Notes: generated by a model from the sequence alone, not told the origin. A DNA stretch of 6,776 nucleotides from an uncultured Cocleimonas sp. (GCA_937974135.1 CALJIH010000301.1:1-6776); one strand, 5' to 3'. Shown: positions 1 through 6,390, counted from the first letter of the stretch. Numbers and translations: made by a program.

Positions 1-14
1 TAGAACTGTGCCAA

Positions 15-20
15 TATAAT
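15..20 (+). promoter_or_regulatory. Possible -10 box for the amidohydrolase gene
   Basis: The hexamer TATAAT is an exact match to the sigma-70 -10 consensus and lies 28 nt before the ATG at 49. The matching -35 would fall to the left of the window, so the promoter cannot be confirmed. If real, the 5' leader would be only about 20 nt. AT-rich DNA produces such hexamers by chance. Confidence 0.3.
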
Positions 21-48
21 TATCAATTAGTTTTTTACATTTAAATTC

Positions 49-909
49 ATGCCCCAATCTGCAGAAAAAAAACAATCGCTAAAAATTGATGCTCACGCTC
101 ATGTTTTTTTAAAGTCATTATCAATGACCAAAAATCGCAGATATACCCCCAACTACAATGCGAGTTTCGAAGAATATTTCGATTTATTGAAATCAAACGG
201 AATGGATGGTGGATTATTAATTCAACCTAGTTTTTTAGGAACTGATAATAGTTATCTCATAAAGGCAATAGCCCAAGCAAGAGTCGAAAATCCACCGCTT
301 TTGATAAAAGGAGTTGCTGTAGTTGATCTCTCAATAAGCACTGAGGAATTAACTATCCTTAAGCAAAACGGAATTACAGGTATAAGGTTAAACTGCATTT
401 CTGAGCCATTACCCGACTTCAGCAACACCCAAACTAAGCTCTTTTTTGAACGAATAAATGCTTTAAACATGCATGTAGAAATACAAATCGAAGGAGACAG
501 ATTAGACAGTATTTTTGATACTTTGTTGTTGAGTAATAGTCGCGTAGTTATTGATCATTTTGGTTTACCAACAGGCGATAACAAACTGTTTGATAGTAAT
601 CTCTCCAAATTTCTCGAACACAATGACCACGAACTCTGTGTAAAGATATCTGCACCCTATCGCGTTTTTCCACATTTATCTTTAGATGAATCTGTTAAAA
701 AATGTAGTGAGTTAGCTATCAATCTTCATGACACTTTAGGGCCAAATCGTTTGATTTGGGGTAGCGATTGGCCATGGACACAAAATGAAAACAGTCATAG
801 CTTTAGTGATACTTTACTGTGGGCAGATAATTGGATATCTAAAGAAGAATTTAACGTAGGTCAAGTACCTGATTGGTTAATGAATCCAGATTGTCTTCAC
901 AAAAAATGA
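49..909 (+). CDS. Amidohydrolase family protein, LigI-like (2-pyrone-4,6-dicarboxylate lactonase group)
   Basis: A 286-residue predicted cytoplasmic metal-dependent hydrolase with the amidohydrolase TIM-barrel fold (Amidohydro_2 type). Visible landmarks, in order: the N-terminal metal-binding D-A-H-A-H (residues 14-18); QPSFLGTDN (59-67), typical of the LigI-like group; GIRLN (111-115); DHFGLP (169-174) with a conserved His at the end of a barrel strand; KIS (199-201); and WGSDWPWT (237-244), whose Asp240 is the expected catalytic aspartate. Length is normal for the group. Members hydrolyse lactones or related carboxylated rings; the substrate cannot be read from the sequence, and no pathway partner lies nearby. 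The start at 49 is supported by an in-frame TAG at 28-30 with no other ATG between them. There is no clear Shine-Dalgarno sequence. The gene is visibly more AT-rich than the ABC genes that follow, which may hint at separate ancestry. It has its own 3' gap of 135 nt and is probably not co-transcribed with the ABC pair. Confidence 0.85.
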   Translation: MPQSAEKKQSLKIDAHAHVFLKSLSMTKNRRYTPNYNASFEEYFDLLKSNGMDGGLLIQPSFLGTDNSYLIKAIAQARVENPPLLIKGVAVVDLSISTEELTILKQNGITGIRLNCISEPLPDFSNTQTKLFFERINALNMHVEIQIEGDRLDSIFDTLLLSNSRVVIDHFGLPTGDNKLFDSNLSKFLEHNDHELCVKISAPYRVFPHLSLDESVKKCSELAINLHDTLGPNRLIWGSDWPWTQNENSHSFSDTLLWADNWISKEEFNVGQVPDWLMNPDCLHKK

Positions 910-932
910 TCTCATTGTGACAACTACGAAAC

Positions 933-974
933 AAGTAAAAAAGACACCCCCCCACTTTTCAGCACTTTCGCATA
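933..974 (+). repeat. C-tract intergenic repeat, copy 1
   Basis: Starts 24 nt after the amidohydrolase stop. It reads AAGT, six A, GACA, seven C, ACTTTT, then CAGCACTTTCGCATA. A near-identical copy lies at 4299-4338 and a degenerate relative at 6391-6430, all in the same orientation. AAAAG (939-943) and CTTTT (955-959) could form a weak 5-bp stem around the C-rich loop. The unit does not look like a canonical intrinsic terminator on the plus strand. A C-rich, G-poor stretch after a stop codon could serve Rho-dependent termination, or it could be a small dispersed repeat; both are inference. Confidence 0.6.
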
Positions 975-977
975 ATA

Positions 978-1020
978 AATATTCCATCTAGAATATTGGG
1001 ACTGCACCCATCTGCATATT
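978..1020 (+). promoter_or_regulatory. Possible operator region: inverted repeat plus direct repeats upstream of the ABC operon
   Basis: AATATTC (978-984) and GAATATT (991-997) form a perfect 7-bp inverted repeat with a 6-nt spacer. The segment CCATCTAGAATATT (984-997) is repeated as CCATCTGCATATT (1008-1020), 24 nt downstream, with one gap and one mismatch. TAGAAT (989-994) could act as a -10 box, although the sequence 17 nt upstream (TTTCGC) is a poor -35. The arrangement, 25-67 nt ahead of the GTG start, would suit a regulator-binding site overlapping a promoter. No known regulator consensus is recognised. Confidence 0.35.
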
Positions 1021-1034
1021 CGTTTCTACCTAAT

Positions 1035-1040
1035 AAGGAA
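1035..1040 (+). promoter_or_regulatory. Ribosome binding site fixing the GTG start of the ABC ATPase gene
   Basis: AAGGAA lies 4 nt before GTG at 1045. No ATG occurs in the same frame nearby upstream, and the next internal Met (residue 16) falls beyond the conserved first beta strand, so the GTG start is well supported. Confidence 0.7.
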
Positions 1041-1044
1041 AATC

Positions 1045-1752
1045 GTGAATAACATTATTGAATTAAACAGTCTCTGCAAGCATTACGAAATGGGTAGCTC
1101 TGAGGTTAAGGTGTTGCAGAATCTTGATTTAAGCGTTCAAGCGAGAGAAAAAGTGGCGATTATCGGCCCTTCTGGTTCGGGTAAAACAACGCTGTTATTA
1201 ACGCTCACGGGATTAGAAACACCCAGTAGCGGCGAAATTACAATCAATGGCGAATCCTTTGCGGGTAAAAGTGCAGATGCTAGAGCAGACCTGAGAAAAG
1301 AACATATCGGCATAATTTTTCAAGCGTTTCATTTAATACCTAGTTTAACGGCTCGTGAGAATGTGGCATTGCCCTTAGAGATTGCTGGCAAAGCAAATGG
1401 CAGAGAGATGGCGATAAAAATGCTGGATAAAGTGGGGCTCGGCGACAGGCAGGATCATTATCCAGCACAACTTTCTGGTGGTGAACAGCAACGCGTGGCG
1501 ATTGCCCGTGCGCTGGTACATGAGCCACAATTAATTGTTGCAGATGAACCTACAGGTAACCTTGATGAGGATACCAGCGAACAAATCATGCAATTGCTGT
1601 TTGATCTTAATCGCGATAGCGGCACAACCTTGTTATTGGTAACGCACGACAATGAACTTGCGGAGCGTTGTGATCGGACGTTACGGCTTCATGATGGCAG
1701 TTTGCATGCTGTTGTGTCTAACAAAACCAACAACAAGGATAAAGCGAAATGA
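1045..1752 (+). CDS. ybbA: ABC transporter ATP-binding protein, YbbA/LolD/MacB-type
   Basis: A 235-residue cytoplasmic ATPase that powers the permease encoded immediately downstream. All ABC motifs are intact: Walker A GPSGSGKT (41-48), Q-loop at Gln93 in IIFQAFHLIPSLTARENV (90-107), signature LSGGEQQR (143-150), Walker B LIVADE (163-168), D-loop GNLD (171-174) and H-loop His201 in VTHD. The FHLIPSLTARENV segment and the length are typical of the LolD/MacB/YbbA subgroup, which act with FtsX-type permeases on lipoproteins, peptides or other envelope substrates rather than importing solutes. Pairing with an 800-residue-class YbbP-like permease favours YbbA over LolD. The lysophospholipase gene tesA, which neighbours ybbA in E. 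coli, is not in this window. The start is GTG with AAGGAA in front. The stop overlaps the permease start (ATGA), indicating translational coupling. The substrate is unknown. Confidence 0.9.
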   Translation: MNNIIELNSLCKHYEMGSSEVKVLQNLDLSVQAREKVAIIGPSGSGKTTLLLTLTGLETPSSGEITINGESFAGKSADARADLRKEHIGIIFQAFHLIPSLTARENVALPLEIAGKANGREMAIKMLDKVGLGDRQDHYPAQLSGGEQQRVAIARALVHEPQLIVADEPTGNLDEDTSEQIMQLLFDLNRDSGTTLLLVTHDNELAERCDRTLRLHDGSLHAVVSNKTNNKDKAK

Positions 1753-4268
1753 TTGCCTTACCCGGATTTATGTTGCGTGACCTTCGCGGTGCTAGCAAGA
1801 TACGTTCATTGTGGGTATTCGCCGCTTGCTTATTATTAGGTATCGCATTAATCGCTGCCTGTGGAAGTTTACTGCAATTAGTGCGAGATGGTTTCGATCA
1901 GCAAGAACGCAATCTGTTCGGTGGTGATATTGAAATTAGCCAACGTGAAGCCATCAGCGATGCACAAGCGACATGGTTAAATGACAATGCGCAGTTATCA
2001 TTATTACTAGAATTACGCACTATGCTAGGCACTGAGGCGGGCGATTTCTCGGTGGTGGAACTGCAAAGTGTGGATGATGCCTATCCTCTATACGGTGAGG
2101 TTACACTCCAACCCAATATAAACCTGCAAGCCGCGGTGGCTAAATCCCCCGAAGGCATTTGGGGTGCGGCGTTTGATCCTGCTTTGGTGGAACAATTGGG
2201 CTTGGCTGTTGGGCAAAGCGTCACTATTGGGCGCTTGCAAGTAGAACTGCGCGCCATGATTTTGGAACAGCCGGATCGTAGTCTTAGAGCTGATTTTAGC
2301 GGCCCACCAGTCATTGTGGATGAGGAGGCCTTGCGCGAAAGCGGTTTATTAACCCCTCACAGTCTAGTCGATTACGAATACCGTTTACGCGTCGATGAAG
2401 ACACTGTGGCATGGCGAGCGCGTTTGCGTAGTGAATTTCCCGATGCAAGTTGGGAAGTCCAAACCGTTGAAGAACGTGGCGAATTGGTGGGAAGACGCTT
2501 AAACCAAGTCGCATCAGTACTACTTTTGATTGGTTTTAGTACTCTGCTAATTGGTGGGCTGGGCGTAGCGAACAGTGTCGGCGCTTATCTGCAAACCAAA
2601 CTAAAAACCATTGCTACTTTACAATCCTTAGGTTCACGCGCTCACCAAGTAGCGTCGGTGTATATTGGGCAAATTGTGATTCTTGCGGCGATTGCAAGCA
2701 CTATTGGCGCCTTATTAGGTTCGGGCATTGCTTGGATGGCATCACAAGCACTTAGCGAACGATTGCCTCTCGAACCCTCATTACACGCGTTAATACCCCC
2801 CACATTGCTTGCTATTATTTTAGGTATTTGTACGGCCCTTGCGTTTACCTTGCCGATATTAGGTCGTACCTTAAATATGCCGACTGCTATACTCATTAAA
2901 GGTATTTCGACTGAGGACACAGCCTTACCACGAGCTTATTTTCTGGCTACATTGGCAATCAGTTTTATAGGCTTTTTATTATTGCTAGCGTTCGTGCCTG
3001 AACCCCTGATTGCTGCGAGTTTTGTTGTTTGTATTTTAGTATTGCTAATGCTGTTAAACGGTGTGGTGCGAGTGATTCGATATGTGGCAGAAAAACTCAT
3101 GCATGTGCGTGCGCTTGATGGTCATTTCGCCTTGCGTTTGGCGGTGGCAGGTTTGTATCGCCCTGGCGCCTCGTTACGACCCATGTTGTTGTCACTGGGT
3201 ACCGCACTCACATTGTTAGTGGCTTCAGCATTAATCATTGCGGCAACCTATCAAACCTTGAACTCAACCGTACCCGAACGCGCACCATCCATGGTCTTGT
3301 ATGATTTACAAAAAGAGCAAGTCGATGCGTTCAATAAAGAAGTGATGACACTTGAAGGCTATCAAGAACATAGTTTAGCGCCCTTGGTGCTCGGCAGATT
3401 AACCCGCGTGAATAATGAGAATCTTAGTGATAGTGAAGCCGCAGGTCGTGCCTTAGAAGCCAACGATGAACACAAGATCAGCTATCGCATGGATAATATC
3501 GACAACACTACAGTGGACCGTGGCGAGTGGTGGCCGCAAGATTATCAAGGCCCGCCGTTAGTCGCTATGGAAGATCGCGAAGCAGATCAGCTGGGTTTGA
3601 AAGTGGGAGACATGCTTGAATTTACGATTCTTGATCAGAGCATTGAAGCGAAGCTCACTGCTATCTATTCGCAAGCGCGCTTTGAGACGAGTTTTTGGCT
3701 AGAAGCGGTATTTACCGATAATGTGCTAGACCCATTTATCAGCCGATATATTGGTAGCATTATGCTGGAGACAGGCAAAGACATTGCCGCGCAATCAGCA
3801 CTGGGCAATAATTTTCCAAATGTTGTAACGGTGCGTACCGCTAAAATTCTTTCTGCATCACGCTCTTTGTTAGATAGCGCTGGATTAGCGATGATGTTAA
3901 TTGCTGCGGTGAGTTTAACTGCTAGCATTCTGGTTATGGCAAGCGTAGTGGCGGTTAATCGACAACGTCAAGTATACGAAGCTTCCATCATGCACGCGGT
4001 TGGCACGCGTATGAGTGTGGTGATGAAAAGTGTGATTATCGAATATCTATTACTGGCGTTTGTGCTGTCCCTATTTGCGATGTTAACTGGGGGAGTATTG
4101 GCCCAAGGCTTGTTAGATTTTTGGCTAAAACTCAATAGCGATGGCAGCGCTTGGGCTGGCGTAGTCGTAGCCTTTGGCGCTTCAACCTTATGCCTAACAG
4201 CAGGTGCGTTGTGGCTAGTTTCTACCTTACGTGTATCACCAGCATTATTGCTTAAAGGGGGTGGATAA
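1749..4268 (+). CDS. ybbP: ABC transporter permease, YbbP-type with two FtsX domains
   Basis: An 839-residue inner-membrane permease, the partner of the preceding ATPase. Hydrophobic stretches suggest ten helices at about 21-43, 254-276, 305-330, 350-372, 396-416, 419-441, 476-500, 711-735, 763-787 and 803-825, with large extracytoplasmic domains at about 44-253 and 501-710. This is the YbbP-like arrangement of two FtsX modules joined by a two-helix linker. VDDAYPLYGEV (108-118), ILEQPD (171-176) in the first periplasmic domain, and the post-helix segments KLKTIATLQSLGSR (284-297) and RQRQVYEASIMHAVGTR (738-754), the likely ATPase coupling regions, agree with YbbP. The start overlaps the ATPase stop by 4 nt, with AAGGA at 1735-1739 as ribosome binding site. 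COG3127 proteins have been annotated as linked to lysophospholipase L1 because of gene neighbourhood; the true substrate is not established. No truncation or frameshift is visible. Confidence 0.9.
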   Translation: MIALPGFMLRDLRGASKIRSLWVFAACLLLGIALIAACGSLLQLVRDGFDQQERNLFGGDIEISQREAISDAQATWLNDNAQLSLLLELRTMLGTEAGDFSVVELQSVDDAYPLYGEVTLQPNINLQAAVAKSPEGIWGAAFDPALVEQLGLAVGQSVTIGRLQVELRAMILEQPDRSLRADFSGPPVIVDEEALRESGLLTPHSLVDYEYRLRVDEDTVAWRARLRSEFPDASWEVQTVEERGELVGRRLNQVASVLLLIGFSTLLIGGLGVANSVGAYLQTKLKTIATLQSLGSRAHQVASVYIGQIVILAAIASTIGALLGSGIAWMASQALSERLPLEPSLHALIPPTLLAIILGICTALAFTLPILGRTLNMPTAILIKGISTEDTALPRAYFLATLAISFIGFLLLLAFVPEPLIAASFVVCILVLLMLLNGVVRVIRYVAEKLMHVRALDGHFALRLAVAGLYRPGASLRPMLLSLGTALTLLVASALIIAATYQTLNSTVPERAPSMVLYDLQKEQVDAFNKEVMTLEGYQEHSLAPLVLGRLTRVNNENLSDSEAAGRALEANDEHKISYRMDNIDNTTVDRGEWWPQDYQGPPLVAMEDREADQLGLKVGDMLEFTILDQSIEAKLTAIYSQARFETSFWLEAVFTDNVLDPFISRYIGSIMLETGKDIAAQSALGNNFPNVVTVRTAKILSASRSLLDSAGLAMMLIAAVSLTASILVMASVVAVNRQRQVYEASIMHAVGTRMSVVMKSVIIEYLLLAFVLSLFAMLTGGVLAQGLLDFWLKLNSDGSAWAGVVVAFGASTLCLTAGALWLVSTLRVSPALLLKGGG

Positions 4269-4298
4269 AGAGTACGGAGTTTGATTTCGTATTTTTTT

Positions 4299-4338
4299 AA
4301 GTAAAAAAAGACACCCCCCCACTTTTAGGGCTTTCATA
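4299..4338 (+). repeat. C-tract intergenic repeat, copy 2
   Basis: Begins 30 nt after the permease stop. It reads AAGT, seven A, GACA, seven C, ACTTTT, then AGGGCTTTCATA. It matches copy 1 at 933-974 almost exactly through ACTTTT (one extra A) and more loosely beyond. Both copies follow the stop codon of a plus-strand gene at a similar distance. A preceding T-run (4292-4298) and the A-run of the repeat could pair into an AT-only hairpin, which would be weak. Confidence 0.6.
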
Positions 4339-4360
4339 CAGCTAACGCCTAAGTTTACGG

Positions 4361-4383
4361 ATTATCTTTCGTTAAAAGATAAT
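4361..4383. other. 9-bp inverted repeat (hairpin) between convergent genes
   Basis: ATTATCTTT (4361-4369) pairs perfectly with AAAGATAAT (4375-4383) across a 5-nt loop. It lies 30 nt beyond the stop of the minus-strand His-rich gene and 92 nt beyond the permease stop, so it could help end transcription from either side. The stem is AT-rich and neither strand has a T-run directly after it, so it is not a standard intrinsic terminator. Confidence 0.3.
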
Positions 4384-4413
4384 GGTCATTAGAGTGGGTT
4401 TTTAGCGACATAT

Positions 4414-4965
4414 TCATCTGCGACTGCGGCTGCGACTTCCTCTACCACCTCTAAAACGACTGCTTTTGCTACTGCGATGGAATTTACTTCTGCTACTACG
4501 ATGGAATTTTCTTTTGCTACCGCGATGGAATTTGCTTTTACTACGATGGTGTCTACTTTTGCTACCGCGATGATGTTTGTTACTACGAAGGCCCCTGTTG
4601 CCATGATAACTTCTGAATCGATTAACCCTTTTGTGTCGGTTAAAGCCAAATCTATTGAAACCATAATGCCTATTTCTATAATAGAACTTTGAGTGATTAT
4701 AATGATCAGGCTTTACCTGTACATAGACGACTTCTTTAGTATGGATGTGGTCAGATTTAGTCGTATTATTCTTCTTCGCAGTATTTATTTTTACACTGAC
4801 AGGACCTGAGTTATGAGAATGACTGGCAGCATGATTGGCATGAGTATGCGAACGATTACCGTGTGCATGTTCATAAGAATCTTTTGCTTGCGCATTGCTA
4901 GAGACACTAGCTAACAGTAATGTAGCTAATGTAATAATTGTTAAAGATATACTTTTCCTTTTCAT
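4414..4965 (-). CDS. Exported His-rich / Arg-rich repeat protein of unknown function
   Basis: I do not recognise a family for this 183-residue protein. It starts with a clear Sec signal peptide: MKRK, a hydrophobic core at about 8-20, and an A-Q-A cleavage site after residue 27. The next part carries four H-x-H motifs (33-35, 40-42, 49-51, 73-75) and lacks cysteine. A short middle section has a beta-like VVYVQV (79-84) and many Tyr and aromatic residues (89-108). From about 110 onward it is strongly basic and of low complexity, with octads of the type [KR]-x-K-F-H-R-[SG]-S at 143-150, 151-158 and 159-166 and an Arg/Ser/Gly end. The mature protein is probably periplasmic or secreted, largely disordered, and suited to binding metal ions or polyanions such as LPS or nucleic acid; this is inference from composition. 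AGGAG at 4973-4977 sits 7 nt before the ATG, and the signal peptide at the very N-terminus confirms the start. A promoter candidate lies directly upstream, so it is likely a single-gene unit. Confidence 0.75.
   Translation of the reverse strand: MKRKSISLTIITLATLLLASVSSNAQAKDSYEHAHGNRSHTHANHAASHSHNSGPVSVKINTAKKNNTTKSDHIHTKEVVYVQVKPDHYNHSKFYYRNRHYGFNRFGFNRHKRVNRFRSYHGNRGLRSNKHHRGSKSRHHRSKSKFHRGSKRKFHRSSRSKFHRSSKSSRFRGGRGSRSRSRR
4444..4581 (-). repeat. In-gene tandem repeat, 24-nt units with flanking 21-nt variants
   Basis: Three well-matched 24-nt units lie at 4468-4491, 4492-4515 and 4516-4539. A more divergent 24-nt unit flanks them at 4444-4467, and shortened 21-nt units lie at 4540-4560 and 4561-4581. 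On the plus strand the core reads GCTAC, two variable bases, CGATGGAATTT. On the coding strand each core unit gives an octapeptide containing K-F-H-R-[SG]-S. Unit lengths are multiples of three, so the reading frame survives gain or loss of units, and other frames remain open too, which explains spurious ORFs on both strands here. Confidence 0.75.
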
Positions 4966-4972
4966 GGTAGTA

Positions 4973-4977
4973 CTCCT
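4973..4977 (-). promoter_or_regulatory. Ribosome binding site of the His-rich protein gene
   Basis: The minus strand reads AGGAG, 7 nt ahead of the ATG at 4965. This is the clearest Shine-Dalgarno sequence in the window. Together with the signal peptide it supports translation of this strand over the overlapping ORFs in other frames. Confidence 0.7.
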
Positions 4978-4993
4978 ACTAATTTAAGTATTT

Positions 4994-5021
4994 ATACTAT
5001 TTACATACGCGTAGTTGTGAA
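4994..5021 (-). promoter_or_regulatory. Candidate sigma-70 promoter for the His-rich protein gene
   Basis: On the minus strand TTCACA (5021-5016) is followed after 16 nt by TAGTAT (4999-4994), a fair -35/-10 pair placed 29 nt upstream of the ATG. An alternative -10, TATAAA, overlaps it a few bases downstream. The region is AT-rich, so chance matches are likely. Confidence 0.3.
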
Positions 5022-5106
5022 AAGTGTGTAAAAAAATATTATTTTTTAGATTTTGTTATTTAATTTCATATAAGATTTTCCCAGTCGTATTGAAGTTCAG
5101 TCTTAC

Positions 5107-6273
5107 TTAGGAAGTCTTATGTATCTGATATTCTCCACAACCCTGAAACTTAAGAAAACCAACCAGTTCTTTATCTAAAGCATCATAAAAAGCATCTTCA
5201 TTTTTTATATTCGGTTCAAATGCCAAATGATGAATATCCAATATCGACTTCGTTTTATTCACCTTACAATCCATGCGCGCTATTAATTTGCCTTCCCATA
5301 AAATCGGCAAGGAAAAATAACCATATTTGCGTTTAGCCGCTGGCACATAGCATTCGATAAGATAATCAAAATCAAACAATGCCTTGATGCGTTTGCGCTG
5401 TATCAAAAGATTATCAAAGGGCGAGAGTATTTTAAGTTTGCTCCGCGCTAAAGGTTTGCCTAAAAGTTCTAGTGATGTTGGTGAGGCGTAATAAACATCA
5501 TTAACCCGATTTTTACCAACAACAATTTTCAAAAGTTCTCCGCTGGCTTCCATCTCATCTAAAGTGGCTGTAACCAATGGCTTGGTATTCTTTAGCAAAT
5601 AAGCGATTTCAGACGCTTGCCCGATGCCATTCGCCGTTAAGTATTGGGTAATTAAAAAACGCGCGTATTCTTCTTTTGTAGGTTCTGTAGTATTCGTACC
5701 TGCGGGCAATACACGCTCGGTCAGATCATAGACTTTATGGAAATTCAGCCGCGATGAGATCATCAGATCGCCTTGCATAAAGAGTAAGTCTAAGGCTTGT
5801 TTTGCAGGCTTGCTTTTCCATTCGCCGAGCTTTGTTTTTCCTTTTTCTCCCTCGAAATCTTTTGCCATCAATGGACCTTCAGCTTCGATACGTTTCATCA
5901 CCAATTGCATGAGCTTTTCATCGCGCTTGTACCAATGCTTTTGCTCGCCCTGCGCCAAGGCCAGCTTTCGCGGCAAACTAAAACGATAATCACGCATTGG
6001 TAAATAAGCAGCAGCATGCGACCAATATTCGAACACACGTTTATCTGCGACTAATTGGTCAAGGTGTTCGAGTTTATATCGCGGATTACGATTCCAGAGA
6101 GTATGGTGATGCGCACGCTGAATAACGGAGATGGTATCGATCTGAATATAACCCAAGTGCTCTAGCGCCACATATGTTGCGTCAAGCGCAGCGCCTGATT
6201 GTTTTGCGGGTGGAAGTTTTTGAGAATGTAAAACAAGCTTTCTCGCTTGTTGGATGGAAAGAGATTCAGTCAT
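5107..6273 (-). CDS. ycaQ: YcaQ/AlkX-type DNA glycosylase (HTH_42, winged-helix family)
   Basis: A 388-residue predicted cytoplasmic DNA repair enzyme of the HTH_42 family (AlkZ/AlkX, COG3214). Family landmarks are YIQIDTISVIQRAHHHTLWNR (42-62, N-terminal region holding the catalytic motif), VFEYWSHAAAYLPM (80-93), KVYDLTERVLP (180-190), LSPFDNLL (283-290) with RKR (293-295), and YVPAAKRKYGYFSLPIL (309-325) in the C-terminal domain. Known AlkZ enzymes use a QxQ motif, whereas E. coli YcaQ (AlkX) uses QxD. Here the motif is Q44-I45-D46, which places the protein with YcaQ/AlkX, glycosylases that unhook interstrand crosslinks and remove alkylated bases. Length is close to that of E. coli YcaQ (about 410). 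The chosen ATG has only a weak ribosome binding site (TAGG about 5 nt upstream), but the N-terminal Ile-Gln-Gln-Ala-Arg helix is usual for the family. It stands in the same orientation as the His-rich gene, 141 nt upstream of it, and is probably transcribed separately. Confidence 0.88.
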   Translation of the reverse strand: MTESLSIQQARKLVLHSQKLPPAKQSGAALDATYVALEHLGYIQIDTISVIQRAHHHTLWNRNPRYKLEHLDQLVADKRVFEYWSHAAAYLPMRDYRFSLPRKLALAQGEQKHWYKRDEKLMQLVMKRIEAEGPLMAKDFEGEKGKTKLGEWKSKPAKQALDLLFMQGDLMISSRLNFHKVYDLTERVLPAGTNTTEPTKEEYARFLITQYLTANGIGQASEIAYLLKNTKPLVTATLDEMEASGELLKIVVGKNRVNDVYYASPTSLELLGKPLARSKLKILSPFDNLLIQRKRIKALFDFDYLIECYVPAAKRKYGYFSLPILWEGKLIARMDCKVNKTKSILDIHHLAFEPNIKNEDAFYDALDKELVGFLKFQGCGEYQIHKTS

Positions 6274-6329
6274 TTGACCTATAATAAAATGAAAATGGGT
6301 GAAATATACTATTAAAAAACCGTTCTGTT

Positions 6330-6381
6330 GAGCTCTTGTACTGAGCTTAGTCGAAGTGTGTCGAATTATTTATGCTGAGCT
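6330..6381. repeat. REP-like intergenic element with CTGAGC and GTCGAA motifs
   Basis: CTGAGC occurs at 6341-6346 and 6375-6380, bracketing two GTCGAA copies at 6350-6355 and 6360-6365. AGCTC (6331-6335) and GAGCT (6343-6347) form a 5-bp inverted repeat with a 7-nt loop. Read on the minus strand, the core is CTTCGACTAAGCTCAG, which resembles the TTCGAC...GCTCAG short repeats scattered between genes in many bacteria and often likened to REP sequences. No REP-associated transposase is in the window. It sits between divergent genes and could affect their transcription. Confidence 0.55.
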
Positions 6382-6390
6382 ATTAGAATC

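Noticed and set aside
2081..2920. Several minus-strand ORFs of 67-92 codons inside the permease gene
   Set aside because: They are shadows of the 839-residue permease, which has continuous family-wide similarity across this region.
4444..4581. CRISPR-like array
   Set aside because: Units are 24 nt and directly adjacent with no unique spacers, they encode protein octads in frame, and there are no cas genes.
4389..4664. Minus-strand ORF rich in V-A-K-x-N-S repeats
   Set aside because: It overlaps the His-rich gene in another frame of the same repeats, starts inside that gene, and has no translation signal of its own.
4477..4692. Plus-strand ORF with repeated MEF/FAT residues
   Set aside because: It is the antisense reading of the 24-nt repeats. 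All frames stay open because the unit length is a multiple of three. It lacks a ribosome binding site, whereas the minus-strand gene has AGGAG and a signal peptide.
5030..5047. A-run/T-run inverted repeat as a terminator for ycaQ
   Set aside because: The stem is made only of A-T pairs and lies about 60 nt beyond the stop; such a pairing would be weak and is expected by chance in this AT-rich gap.
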